Source: Cadophora sp. MPI-SDFR-AT-0126
Lineage: Eukaryota; Ascomycota; Leotiomycetes; Helotiales; Ploettnerulaceae
Assembly (NCBI GenBank): GCA_020747065.1
Contig: JAGMVK010000013.1
Location: forward strand, 1 to 64,000
Length of the DNA: 64,000 nucleotides
Reading direction: 5' to 3'
Part shown: positions 26,637-38,941 of the stretch, piece by piece
Numbering within the stretch: position 1 is the first letter of the stretch
Layout of the letters: each line of letters begins with the position of its first letter
Made by a program: the position numbers and the translations under genes
The notes under the pieces: generated by a model
The model's input: only the letters and a program-made list of their open reading frames with translations
Databases searched by the model: none
What the model was told of the DNA's origin: nothing

Positions 26637-27019
26637 AGAGCTTGCCCCTAAGCTCTGAATCGTATTTCCACGTAGAATTATCGTTGTATAAAACAGTAGA
26701 GGTATATAGCTTTAGTAGGGAGATTCCGGAGGAAGTGTTAATCCGGTAGTGCTAGTTAATAACAATAGTAGTAGTAAGCGAGGTAGTAACTTGACTATAA
26801 AGCTATCCGAAAGGCGTCCGAACTAGGTCTAGTGAGGCTATAATCGCTTGCTATTATGCGTATTATAGTACTTAATAGCGCAGATCTCTAGAATTCTGAT
26901 TTTCTTCTTTAAATAACTACAACTTTAAGCTCTGTAAGTGAACCTTATATATAGAGATTTATCGATCTGTATATATTACTAATATATTTTAATAGTCCGT
27001 ATTAAATAAAATAAGTAAT

Positions 27020-28010
27020 TTAAGAGTAAGTTAAGTTCTGAATTCCTAGTAGTTCAGCGGTAATTCAGAGTTAATTTAGTGTATTAATATAAATAGTGCC
27101 TGCTTTAACCCCTGTTAACGCCCTCGAGTCCGCTTACTATAAGTATTGTATCTGATACGTCCGCCTACTTGCTACGGAACTAGATTATATTTACGAGTTT
27201 AATAGCGCTAGAAGTAAGAAGTATACGTACTATAAGAAGTAAGCAGAAAAGTGTAATCCTGTAAGTACTCCCTATTTCCTTTTCCTAAATCCTGATTATT
27301 ATGAATATAGTCCGATTATGATCCGGATAAGCTAAAATACTGATTTCTGTACTAGATTCCGCACTATATAGCTAAGGAATATTATAAGCTCTCCCTTACT
27401 ATTACTGCTAAAGATAATGAGGGTATTATTTCTGCCTCCTAAGAGATTGATGCCAGATTGCGTATTACTACTGCTAATGCCCCTAAGACATAGGGTGAGC
27501 TGTAGTTAGAGTTATTAGAGGAAACCCGTGCTCTTCGCCGGGCTATTACGGATCTAGCTGCATAATAAGCTATAGGTTATCCCCTTTTCTTTTTATCTTT
27601 TTACTTTTACTATATGTTTCGCTTATAAATCCCTTAATTTAAGATAGAGATATAGTTCTAGATATACTTGTTTTCCCTTGAGCGAGATTAGAATAACCTC
27701 TGATTAACGTGTAAATAGGGTCTAGTTTTAGCTCTAGGCTAAATCTAAGAGGAGATTACCGCTAGTGCCACTAAGGTAGCTAAGACCGTTCGTCGTAGTA
27801 GTATTAAGCGTAAGAGAGTAGAGGGGGAGGAGGAGGAGGAGAGAGAGTTACTGGCCTATTTCCGGGCAACTTGAAGTAATAGACACCCTAGTGGCGCGGG
27901 GGAGGAAGAGGAGATTCCAAATAACTTGGAATAAGGAGAGAATAGGCCCTGTTTCGGATTAGCTTCGTCGTTAGTTCTTCGTAGCTATACCTTCAGTTAG
28001 ACTTCTTATA
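27020..28010 (+). pseudogene. Extra antisense reading frame inside the Gypsy element
   Basis: This frame lies downstream of pol and on the opposite strand. At about 27,125-27,270 the plus strand encodes a stretch with repeated Cys/Tyr-x2-Cys/Tyr pairs and Lys/Arg (S-K-K-Y-T-Y-Y-K-K, where Tyr may be mutated Cys). At 27,400-27,563 it encodes a helix-rich end (L-E-L-L-E-E-T-R-A-L-R-R-A-I-T-D-L) that closes with TAA. A second coding-like part at about 27,760-27,870 has a basic patch (S-I-K-R-K-R) followed by E-G-E-E-E-E-E-R-E-L-L. Most stops fit Gln codons changed to TAA/TAG. The two parts could be one protein with an intron. The function is unknown. A zinc-binding, coiled-coil accessory protein is inference. 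Confidence 0.5.
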
Positions 28011-28599
28011 TAGGAGTAGCCTCCTATGGCGAAACCGGTGAGATGTTCTAGCTGGGGTATAATCGTAAGACCGCGGCGTTAGTGCTTTGAATTAGAGGGT
28101 ATTTAGATAGTCTGAATCAAACCTTGTTTTACTATCTTACTAACTAGTCTATTATCTTCTAAGTGACTATAATCGTCTTCTCTATTTTCCCATGCGGCTA
28201 ACTATTCGGGTAGGTTTTAGGGTAGTCCCGGAGCAGAAGAGTTAACTTAATAAAAATCTCTTAACTTGTGAAGCGACCTTATTAAATTAGACACGTCGTA
28301 CTATATAATATCAGGATCGTGGCCTACTTAACTAACTTAATACTTTAAGGTATTACAGTATAATCGCGATGTAAGAACTTCTTACACTTCCTATTCTTCT
28401 TATCCCTTAATTACCTCGGGGGGGTTTCGGGGCTGTTCCTAACTAGGTAAGGGGTTATTTAGGTCCCGGAATAATAGCTTAAGAGTAAATATATCATGAA
28501 TATTCGATCCTATAAGTAACTAGAGCTAGTAAGAGTTCCCTACTTAACATAGAATTTCAAATAGCCCTTCCCATTAATTACCGAGCTTACGACTTAGTC

Positions 28600-31500
28600 A
28601 GTAGCTTTTAAGGTTCTTAGTAGACAGGTACACTTTATCACTTACTTAGAAATTAACAGGTCTACGGTACTAGTTTACAGCCTTTACCATGCGATCCTAC
28701 GTAGCCTGTATATTCGATTTAGCTAACTCTCACGCCTCTTTCATACGTTTTACTACTACTTTAGTATCATAGTAGTTAAGTCTTTCTAGAGGAGTAGTAG
28801 CTTTAGGAGAGTTCTAATCCTAACTATTCCTCGGATCTAATCCGAATTTAAGCTAGTATAGGGCTATACTAATAGAGGTATAAGGAAGGGTTATCTAAGC
28901 TTAATCTATTAATAGAATCAGTTCGCTCTAGTTATCCTAGTAGAAGTTAATAAATAGCTGTAATCTCTGATTGATATACCTATTCATAATCTCCGTCTAG
29001 CTATCAGTCTTCTTATAATATGCCGTAGAAAGCTTAACTTAGACGCTAATAATTTAGTAGAACTCTTTCTAAAATAATAAGACGAACTACAGCTTTTAAT
29101 CCGATATAATTAACTTCGGAGTATATCTGAATCAGTAGATCTACTAGATAAAGAGTTTAGTAGTACCGCGTGCATTAATATCTTAGTAGTAAGGAATCGT
29201 CACGGAATCCTTTCCCAGGCAGTTAATAAATACTAGGATTCTATTATAACTATACTTATCCTTTAGGAAATCCTTATAATCTATATATAAATACTATATA
29301 GGATAACTTGGAATTAGTAGTAGGTGAAGAAGGCCTTACTATTTAGAATACTTAGAGTGCGAGAATTAATAGGCTCGGTAATTTCTTACGTACTAATTAT
29401 AGTCCGAACTTATTCCGACTTAGTAGTACTTCGGGGCCAGGAGTTAATACGTCTTTAACCTACTAAGGTAAGTAATAGATAGCTAGTTATATACTTCTTT
29501 AATTAACTTAGTATAAAGGGGAGTATTACGTTATATATAGAGTTAATCTTTAAAGAGCAGGAGTTTATCCTTAATTAAGTAGTCTTTAAGTAAGGATTTC
29601 GTATGTTAGTAAAGGCAGTATAATTATCCTGATAAAGCTTTTTAATAAGGTTAAAAGAGTCCAGGGGAGTATTCGGAGGAGCTTCTGCCTTAGTAGTAGT
29701 TAATAGTAAGAGAGATACTATAACTATAAAGGAAATAAACCGTTCCGCTAACTCAGAATTAATACGAGGATCGAGCTTTCCTAGTACTAGTAGGGTTTAG
29801 CTCCGATTATCTTTCTGGACTTATTTCTGTACTTCTAAATCTTACTCCTAATAGCTTAAGATATTAGCTCTCTGATTATCTTTACTAAGAGTATATATAA
29901 TTTAGAAGTTAAAGTTAGAGAGAAATTCCATCTAATGAGCTTACTTAGCCGTGAGTACTTTAGTAGTTATGAAGTACTTTAGGGAGCGGTAGTCCGAATA
30001 TACCTTAATTCTGTTCTAAAGGGATATTAACTCTAGGCGCTACTTATGAAAGCTTTCTATAATAGTATATAGTTCTTTATCGTGGATTTCTTAGTTTAGT
30101 TCGTAACTATTAAGTATATATAAATAGAAACCGAGTAAGTACTATTATTTATCGTTATACTATTATAATACTACTCTAGTGATTACCCTATTAGAAGTAT
30201 CCGTTTCTAGCTTAGTAGGTAATTCCGGCTGGAAATAGTAAATCCGTTGAATTAATAGTAACTACTTTTAGAGCTCTTTAAACGTAATGCGATACTCCTC
30301 TGTCTAATTCTAGGCTACTATAGGCCGAGTAAGCGTAGACAGAGGTTTAGTAATAAGCCCGAAGTTACGTATAAATTATTAGTAAAAACCATAGAAACCT
30401 AGGTACGACTTAATAGCTATCACAGTCTTAGAGTACTTCTAGTTACGTAGTAGTTTAACTTTCTCCAGATCTGCCTTGATACCCTTAGTAGTTACTATAT
30501 AGCCTAGGTACTTAGTGCGGGTGACATGGAATTCGTATTTCTTAATATTAGCTTATAATCCGGCTTCTATTAAACGCTTTAGTATAGATTCTACGTAGGC
30601 CTAGTGTTCCCTTACAGATTCGGAGTAAATTAGGATATTGTCTAAGTAAGCTATGCAGAAGTTATCTAGGTAATTAAGGAGTACGTCGTTTATATAATAT
30701 TAGTATATACTAGGTCTATTATAAAGGCTAAATAATAGTACCTTACACTTATATGATCTGTATCTAGTCTGAAACATGGTATACTCCTCGGAGGCTAGAT
30801 CTATACAAATGTAGTTAAAGGCGGCCCGAATATCTAATTTTATAAATATCTTTGTATTTAATACTCTAGTAAGGAGCTTGTTAATTCAGGGGATTAGATA
30901 AGTATCTTTCCGTGTGAGGGTATTTAGCTTCTGATAATTAATATAGAATCGCAGACTTCTATTAGGCTTTTTAATAAAGAGTATAGGTGATGTAAATAAG
31001 CTCTAGCTTAACTTAATAAAACCCTTATTTAGATTCTCTAGGAAGTACTCCTTTATCACTTTAAGCTCCTCTATTAATTAATAATAAAGAGGAGAGTAGG
31101 CGTTAGGTAGTAGCTCCTTAAGATAAATCTTATAATTATAATATTAATAAGGTAGAAGAGTATCTATATCTTTCTTAGAAAATACTAACTTTAGGTGTTA
31201 GTACTATTTCAGAAGCTTTTCAGATAGGAGTTAAGTAGTGTTAAGATCTTCCGGTTTATACTATTCCTATAAGATATAGTCTATCTTATAAATATTAGTT
31301 TAGAAGAACTCGGTATCTTTACGTTTTATATTGAAATAGAAAGTGTTTATACTAATCTCGTAGATAAACATAGATATAAGTAGTATCCTTAATAGTTTAT
31401 ATTTTAATTTCCGGACCTATAAAGGTCCTTTACTTATAAGGGATAATATTAGAGTTAGTTTAGGAGCGACTTAAAGGAGATATTCTTCTAGCATTTAAAC

Positions 31501-33900
31501 TGTAAAGGGGAGATATTTTCGTTACATCTCGTCCTTTTAGATTACTAGATCTCTGCGGTTTACATCGCTTTAGTAGTCTTATCGTAGAGGGAGCTACGTA
31601 CGTGGAAAAGGTAAGACTAGCTCTCAAGACCATTATTTAGTAGGCAGGTAATTAGATAGCTATAAAAATCGATTCTAGTTTATCTATAACTTAAGACGGA
31701 ATTAACGCATCTATTTAACGCCTATTATTATATCCTACTTCCCTAGGTCAAGGATTATAAAGAGATAGTTATACACGCGTCGACTATTAATCGTTAAGTG
31801 CAGACGTATATAGTAGGTAGCGTAGCTTCGGACGGAGTTCTGAAAACCACGTATTAGTATAGTGTGCGAGAGAGGCTGAATCTTTACTCCTAATGCCCTT
31901 AAAAGACGTATAGATATAGTCTGATTCACGAAGAGATAACTATTTACTCTAGTGTCTACTAATATAGAGAGTATAACTCCTAATCTATTTATACTAAGTG
32001 TATAATTAACTACGAACTACTTCCCTTCTATTAGAGAGTTTAAATCGAGCTTTAATAGATTATATTTACGTAGGCTTAAGAAGGAGTCTTTCCCTAGGCC
32101 TCTTTATTTTCCTGCACTTAATCTTCCTTACTCTCTACTATCTCTTTAGTATTATTATTAACTTCCTCCTTATTAAGGACTTGAACCTTAGCTGATTTAG
32201 GATAGTCTGACTTATAGTATCTAAACTTTCCGTACTTATAATACTTTACTTACGGGTCGCTAGAACCTCCTTGAGGTTTCTGCGTACTCTCCTGACGCGG
32301 TAAGGTGGGAGTTGCGGTCTGCGGTGTTAAGTGGCGGTGGAAGGGAGTATTGGAAGAAGAAGTAGGTTTAAGTACTAGTTGAGAAGTAGGTAGTCCGGAA
32401 GTCTTCCGAAAGGGGCCCGACTTAGCTACTCTCCGGGGAGAGTCTGATTTACGGAGGCTAGTAGGAGACGGGTTGAGTTGCGTATTCCGTCGCCTATTAG
32501 CGTTAATTAAGATAAGATAGGTTACTATCGCTGTGTAGTCGTCTTATTATAAGCTCTTAACTAACGTAGTAGCGGCACAAAGCTAGGGGGTGATTTTAAG
32601 CCATATGAAGAAGAACTATTCTATATAGGCTATATTTCCTTAGATTACGGTATTCTAGAATCTCGTACGAAATTAGGTAAAGGTTTCGCGTGCGTAGTCT
32701 AGTTCTTATATATTTATATTGAAGAACTTAGTACGAGCCTTGTAGGCTTTATTTCTAGTAAGGAAGTAGGTCTCTAGTAAAGAAATTATTTCCTGGGCTA
32801 TCCGGAACGTATTAGTTTCGGATAGGTATTAAGGCTCTAGGTAAGAGCGGGCTAGGCTAGTAATTGATCCCTACACTAAAGCTCGCTATGCTTGAGCGTC
32901 TAGGTAGAGACTCGCGTTAACCTCTAATTAATCTTTAACTGAAGCTTTCTATTACTTGAACGTTAGGTCGGTTCCTTTGTCTAAGGGAGAGATCTTTTCT
33001 GTGAGCTAGACCTTAGGTCCCCGAGGGGTATCCGATTCCGCCCTGAATATGGTAAGGGGGGTATTTTCTGGCTTAAATAGAGTACGTCTACTCTGACCTG
33101 TTAATTCGTCTCTTTCCGTTAATCGAATAATCAGCGGTAGGGTTCTAAGGGGAATCGAGGTAGGATTAGCGGGGGGTGCTACTAGTGTAGCTTAAGCGGA
33201 AATTAGTAATTACTCGATACGAGCTAAGGAGGCCTCCTAAGCACGATTTCGATTCTCTATAGATTAGATAATTCCTCTTAATACGTCTAGGTCGCTGAAG
33301 TCTCTCTTATCTTAGTTTACGTGACCTTTACCTTTATTACCTTAAGTCCTGCGGCCAGAAAAGCTTCCGGCTAGAGTTAGAGAGTTAAGAGTGTTATTAG
33401 TAGCTCCGCTAGACGGACCTGCTGTGTTAGTAGTATCTATAACAGGAATAGGAGAAGATTTAGGCGTAATTCAGGTGTAGCCCGAAATAGGGGTTCTAGG
33501 AGTGTTAAGGGGACACTTCGTAATTTCCTAGTAAGGGATACTAGTATTAGAGTAGTTTTTATACGCCGTAACTCTATAAGCGGTAGGAGTTGCGCGGTTA
33601 CGTTCTAAAGGGGAACGAAAGTAGTTTTAAGAGAGTTTTATAAACTTAAGGGTTCTAGTAGTAGTAGTTACGATACCTTAAATTTATCTATAGCGACCTC
33701 TATACGGAGGGGGTTATTTAGAGTCTCTATTAATAAAGACTACTCTACTCTAATTATACTGATTTGTGATAAGTAGAACTAAACCCTAGTTCATTAGTTC
33801 GTTTAGGAGATCTCTGGAATCCTAACTCTTTAAGGATAATAATTAGGGGCGATTCAGATAAGAATTAGTCGACTATATCTTCTAAGTAGTAGGATATTAT
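28600..33900 (-). pseudogene. Gypsy gag-pol remnant
   Basis: Reading the minus strand through stops gives, in order, a gag region (about 33,900-32,300) and a zinc knuckle near 32,270-32,190. The knuckle spacing is C-x2-C-x4-H-x4-C, with Cys codons now Tyr (Y-Y-K-Y-G-K-F). A protease region lies near 31,900-31,600. RT at about 31,200-30,400 shows [24 protein letters not shown] (family Y-x-D-D-I-L-I-Y with one Asp now Asn) and K-Y-L-G-Y-I-V. RNase H lies near 30,350-29,950 and integrase near 29,400-28,700. The catalytic RT Asp change and many stops make it inactive. The domain limits are by eye and only approximate. Confidence 0.8.
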
Positions 33901-33937
33901 ATAGGCTGTCCCCGGCGGGAGTAACTTTCTTATTTAA

Positions 33938-34159
33938 TATAATAACGTAATATTACTAAGTGCAGTATTAAGTATAGGAGTAAGAGGGTAGGTAAATAGT
34001 AATATTATAGGTCTGATATAAAGGAAATAAGAAGGTAAGGAGCCCTCACAGGGGGAGCGGTCCTATATATACACGAATCTGGTCCGGCTTCCGTCCAGTA
34101 ATATTCCGGCTAAACCTGAGTACCCCTATTTCCAGCACTTCCGTCACTTCAACGTTACA
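33938..34159 (-). repeat. 5' LTR of Gypsy element
   Basis: This is 222 bp, the partner of 26,397-26,618. It begins TATAATAACGTAATATTAC through RIP-type changes and ends TTCAACGTTACA. Confidence 0.92.
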
Positions 34160-37100
34160 TATATACTATACTTACTTTAGAGCTATATACTATAGTAGTA
34201 GGAATTAATATATTAATTACTTTAGGAACTATTATTAATATAGTAATAGATAAGCTTAGATTACTATAGCTTTTTACTATAGTATATATAGATTCCCTAT
34301 CTTTTTATAAGTATATTATTAAGCTTAGTACTATAAAGGAGAAACATTTAATAATTAATATAATAGTAATTTATTAATTATATAAGCGTAAGAAGTTAAT
34401 AGAGATTTAATAGATTAATAGCACTTGTAATCCTACTAATACTATAATAAAAATAACACTAAATAAAGCTCTTTAAGAGCTAATTAATACTAATACTTTA
34501 ACTATAAAGATAGAGGGCTAGGTTTAGAGGCTACTTAATATTAATTTAGAAGCTAGTTTAACTTATAATCTAAGCTTATAAATTAATAGTACTAATTTAG
34601 TAGAGTAATAAAGAAGTTTCAGGCGAGAGGTAATTTTTCCTTTATTATAATTTCCTTATAACTCTTATTAATTACTCTGAAACTCTATAGAGTTAAAGTT
34701 AGTTCTATAGTTATAAATAATAAAGTTAGGGAGTCTAATATATATATCTATCTATACTAACTTAAATATATTAAAAGTAGCTTAAGCTATAGCTGAACTA
34801 GGGCGCTTTTAGAGTAGCTTTATAGCTCTAAATCCTATAGCTTTATCTATTATATAAAGTATATATTATTCTCTAAACTATATAATATTAATATAAACTA
34901 TATAATTAAAGTCTATATTATTTTATAATTTAAATCTAAACTTATATAAAGTGTTTATATATTTTTAGTAGTACTTATATATCTCTTTAATCTATAATAT
35001 AATATTAGAATTAAGCTTATAGCTAGCTTAGTCTAGTAAATACTATAGATATTATACTAATAAGTAGCTGAATTATTTATAAAGTTAATGAATCTTTATT
35101 TTTATTAAATAGTACTAGCTAATTATATTAACTAAAAGTTTAATTAGTTAATAATACTAGTCTAAAAGAAGCTATAAGTACTCCTTTTATATAATTAAGT
35201 ACCTTTTATCTCCCTAAACTAATATATTCTATAAGTTATTATAATATATACTTATCTTATCTAGCTATTATAAATATACTAAGAATAATATATTTATATC
35301 TATAATATAGAAGTCTAAAACTCTAACTAGGGTATTTACTATAGTAACTCCTAGGGAAGTATAAGAACTAATTCTAAATTAGATTTAACTCCTACTTAAT
35401 TAACTAGTATTATACTTAATATTCTGAACTTACTATAATATACGTAATTAATTAATACTTCCTATATTCTTACTAGACGCTCTTATATTAATAAGAAGAC
35501 TTTAAAAGAATTAATTTATTTATTATATTATATACCTCTCTTCTTAAAGTAGCTTTTAAATTCTGCTCTTTAGTATATATAATACCTTCTATTTATTAAG
35601 TCTTTTTATAATATCTTATATATTATATTCTACTTTACTTACTATAAATATAATTATAAAGAAAGCTTTTCTATCTTTATTTCTACTATTAGAACTAGTT
35701 AATAAATCCTTAGAATATAATAAAGTATTAGAATCCTAAGAATCTAGATTATCTTTCTAAATTCCAGGACCTCTTTAGTTCTAATCTAAATCTAATTTAG
35801 TTCCCTTAGTATACACTAAGTAAGCTTTAAAAGAATTATTAATTACCTTTATATCTTCTACTTTATACTTAGTAAAGTACTTTACTTTTAATACTCTTTA
35901 CTCCTTATTAGAATAATAGCTACTATAATAATCTATCTTCTTATAAATAATATATCTTATATAACTTAGTTTAAGTTAGAATTTAGTTCTATATTTATTA
36001 CCTACTAAAAACTTTATCCTTTAATTTAAATAGAGGGCTCTTCTATTCGCTATATAAAAATAATAGTAATTTAGCCCTAACTTAGTGTATTTTCCTACTT
36101 ATAATCCTAACTTATAGGTTATTTTTACACTTAAAGTTATATAAAAGCTATCTATTAATATAAGGAATATAAGTAGTACTTAAAATAATACTATCTTAAA
36201 AAGTAGGTTTCTAGATACTCCTTATATAAGCTTATTACGTAATATCTTATTATTTTATATATTATTATCTTTAAGGCTAAGTTAAATACTTTATAATTCT
36301 TTAGCGAAGCTCTTTAACTAAGCTAAAATTAGCTTACCTTTTAAATAAGGCTTAGCTTAAAATAATAAGAAAATTAAGCTAAACTAGTAGCTAAGGAATT
36401 AGTTAACTCTCTCCTTTATCTTAAAGTTAGTATATATTACTTTAATAAGATTATTAAATTTATACCCCTTATTCTATAAGTACTAATAATAGTACGAACT
36501 TACTTTATCTTAAAGTATCGTTAGAAATACTTAGTACTAAATATTATAGTTAATATTAGCTTTTTAGTAGAAGTTAGTAAAGATATATAGTTTCTTATCT
36601 AAGTAGTCTTTAGACTTACTATACTAAAGCTCTTTATATATATCTTACTAAGGCTTACTAAGGACTTCGATTAGTCTTATATTAATATATCTTAAATATA
36701 CTAGGATAGTTATATCTACTTTATATATAGTCTATTAGGTTTAGGTCCTATAAATAGGGGTAAAGACTTATTCTATAGGTATATATTTAGGGCTAGCACT
36801 AGATTTAGTAATAGATTCTTATTTAGTCTTTATATTAGTACTATATTTAGGGGTCCTCTCTTAAGGGTAAATAAGAACTCCTTCTTTATATGAACTAGTA
36901 GTATTACGCTATATAAATCGCTATTTAAAATAATAATATTTATATAAGTAAAGGTAGTAAAATTATCTAAGTTCTAAGATACTTTAGCCCTTAGGAAATT
37001 ACTTTTTAACTAAATATATTAGTATATCCTCTCTTCCTCCTTTAGAGAAATCGATTTAATAGAATTAATTACTACTATTAGTTTATTATATTAATATAAT

Positions 37101-37876
37101 AGAGGTACTCTTTAGTAAAGTATTTAAGTAATTAAGGTTATTACTTAATAAGTACTCTGAATCTAGTCTAGTATTATCTTAGAAGTATTCTGAATTTATA
37201 ATTTTAATTAATCCTTTAACTAAATATTATTTTTAGCTTATACTATCTAAGCTAATATAATAGATATTAGTACTTTATTTTATTATATATAAATACTATT
37301 AGCTTATAATATATCTTATAGTATAATCTACTTTAATTTCCTTATCTAGGAAAAATAAAATAGAGATTAATTTCCGAAGTACTCCTAGTAATTTTAGAAA
37401 AGGAACTCGCCTTTTTTATTACTATTATAGAAGAGCTTCTGAAACTCTTATAAAAGCTTTATTAAATCCTCTAGTAGTTCCTCTACTATCTTTAGCCTTA
37501 TTTATATTACTTTCACTACTTCCTCTTTCTCTTTTACTCTTTTCTCTTAATTTGAAATAGCTAGTATTTTTTTAGTTATAGTTTGTATTTAAATTAGTAA
37601 TCTTCCGGATATAGTATTATTTACTTAAAAGCTCTTTAATTAGAGTTAAGTAATTAATTTAATAATTATTAAAAAGGAATTACTACTATTATTATATATA
37701 TAAGTATATAAGATTTATAATCTAAATATAATACTTATCCTTTACTCCTAAATCGCTACTTATTAATTTAGTTTTAAAGAGTTACTTATTAAGTATAGCT
37801 AAGTACTTAATATTAAAGTCGCTACTTTTCTTACTATAATCTATTTACTTTATAGTATATATTAATTACTAATTAG

Positions 37877-38091
37877 TATTAGTTTAATACCGAATATAAG
37901 CTAAGAATTAAACGTAAATATTATATATATATATATTAAGCTTAATAGTATAGAAAATCTGTATCTTTTTAAGAGGGGGCAGGAGGTACTAGACTATATA
38001 CTGCCTTCAAAACACTACTAAATCGCCTCTATAAGTAGTCCTACCTTCTATTCTAATTAAGACATATCCTATATAAGCCTATGAACTAACA
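37877..38091 (-). repeat. LTR of outer Copia element (5' LTR)
   Basis: This is 215 bp, the partner of 15,392-15,606. It ends AACTAACA on the plus strand and is followed directly by the duplication GTTAT at 38,092-38,096. Confidence 0.9.
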
Positions 38092-38096
38092 GTTAT

Positions 38097-38167
38097 ATAT
38101 AAATTAAAATCGATTTTTATAATTATCTAATTATTTAAATAAAATTAAGTAAAATTAAATTTAATTT

Positions 38168-38198
<31 letters not shown>

Positions 38199-38941
38199 TT
38201 AATTTTATTATTATTAATATTTCTTTATATTAAACTTATACTATTATTTTTCTTTATTTCTTTACTTTTAAAATTAATATTATATAAGATTTATTATATT
38301 ATTATATTTATAATTATTAATATAACTTTTATATTATAAAATAAAAGACTTTGATTTTTATAATAAATAAATAGTAAATATATAATATATAATATATAAG
38401 ATTTATAAAATATTAATTAAACGAAATTTAAAGATATTATATATTTAAAGAAAAAAAAATAAAAATAAAAAAGAATATAAAATATATTTAAAAAAAAATT
38501 ATTATTATTATTAAATAGTTTATTTTAAAGAAATATTAATATAAGTATAATATATTATATATAAATTAAATAATAAAGTATATTAAGTTAAAACTAATTT
38601 ATATTATAATATATATAAAACTTATTTTAAAATAAATATAAACTTATTAATCTCTAATATTAGCTCTACTTAAATAATTAACTTAGTATAAGGTTAATAT
38701 TTAATACATATATTTAAATTTAAAATAGACTTTTAGTACTTAGTATTTTATTAATATAACATCTTTTTAATATAGAATTTATAATTTATAACTTTTATTT
38801 ATTTATAAATTTATTTATATTTTAATAATACTTTATTATTAATATATATTAAATAATAATTATATAAGATATATTTTAATCTTTTAATATAGTATAAGTA
38901 AATATATGTAATCTTTTAGTAAAGACTATATATTTAGGGGT
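38097..38941. other. Gene-free AT-rich RIP sequence ending at the GH2 stop codon
   Basis: About 845 bases of almost pure A and T with a TA-repeat run near 38,177-38,198. There is no frame and no recognised repeat. It must contain the 3' untranslated region and terminator of the GH2 gene that ends at 38,942, but no signal can be singled out among the many AATAAA-like strings. Confidence 0.6.

Larger units (their letters stand above)
26397..34159 (-). mobile_element. Gypsy (Ty3-type) LTR retrotransposon, minus strand, 7,763 bp
   Basis: 222-bp LTRs lie at 26,397-26,618 and 33,938-34,159, with the duplication TATAT at 26,392-26,396 and 34,160-34,164. On the minus strand a purine-rich tract directly precedes the 3' LTR. 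Gag with a zinc knuckle, protease, RT, RNase H and integrase follow in the Gypsy order from about 33,900 down to 28,600. The two LTRs differ at about 18 positions, all transitions, with no gaps. The element sits only 30-35 bp from the inner Copia element and splits the outer Copia element. It carries an extra reading frame on the plus strand downstream of pol. It is the least AT-rich element of the array. Confidence 0.92.
17078..34678 (+). other. Inverted central segment of the outer Copia element (about 2.5 kb, split by two insertions)
   Basis: Left of about 17,080 and right of about 34,675 the outer element reads on the minus strand; between them it reads on the plus strand and matches 22,461-24,970 of the inner Copia copy. 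The retained pieces are about 17,080-19,041, 26,367-26,396 and 34,165-34,675, together about 2.5 kb. At the left junction the two source sequences share AGTA, and at the right one they share the complement TACT. This is what a simple inversion between a 4-bp inverted pair would leave. The segment carries the C-terminal half of integrase, RT and RNase H, so it would separate pol from gag. Confidence 0.8.
15392..38091 (-). mobile_element. Outer Copia LTR retrotransposon, minus strand, interrupted by two insertions and an inversion
   Basis: Both ends carry the same 215-bp LTR (15,392-15,606 and 37,877-38,091). They are flanked by the 5-bp duplication GTTAT at 15,387-15,391 and 38,092-38,096, which proves a single insertion. 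After removing the two nested elements the unit is about 7.6 kb, close to the 7.3 kb of the inner copy. The minus-strand parts are 15,392 to about 17,080 (3' noncoding region) and about 34,676-38,091 (5' LTR, gag, start of integrase). The piece between them lies in the opposite orientation, see the inverted segment. It carries no intact frame. As a Copia element it would once have moved through an RNA intermediate using its own integrase, RT and RNase H. Confidence 0.88.

Noticed and set aside
31735..31929. Minus-strand frame of 64 codons inside the AT-rich block
   Set aside because: It lies within the Gypsy protease region and is only a chance open piece of the degraded pol; it is flanked by stops in the same frame.
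38177..38200. TA-repeat run as a possible centromere or origin signal
   Set aside because: TA runs are a common by-product of RIP; nothing else here supports a chromosomal function.
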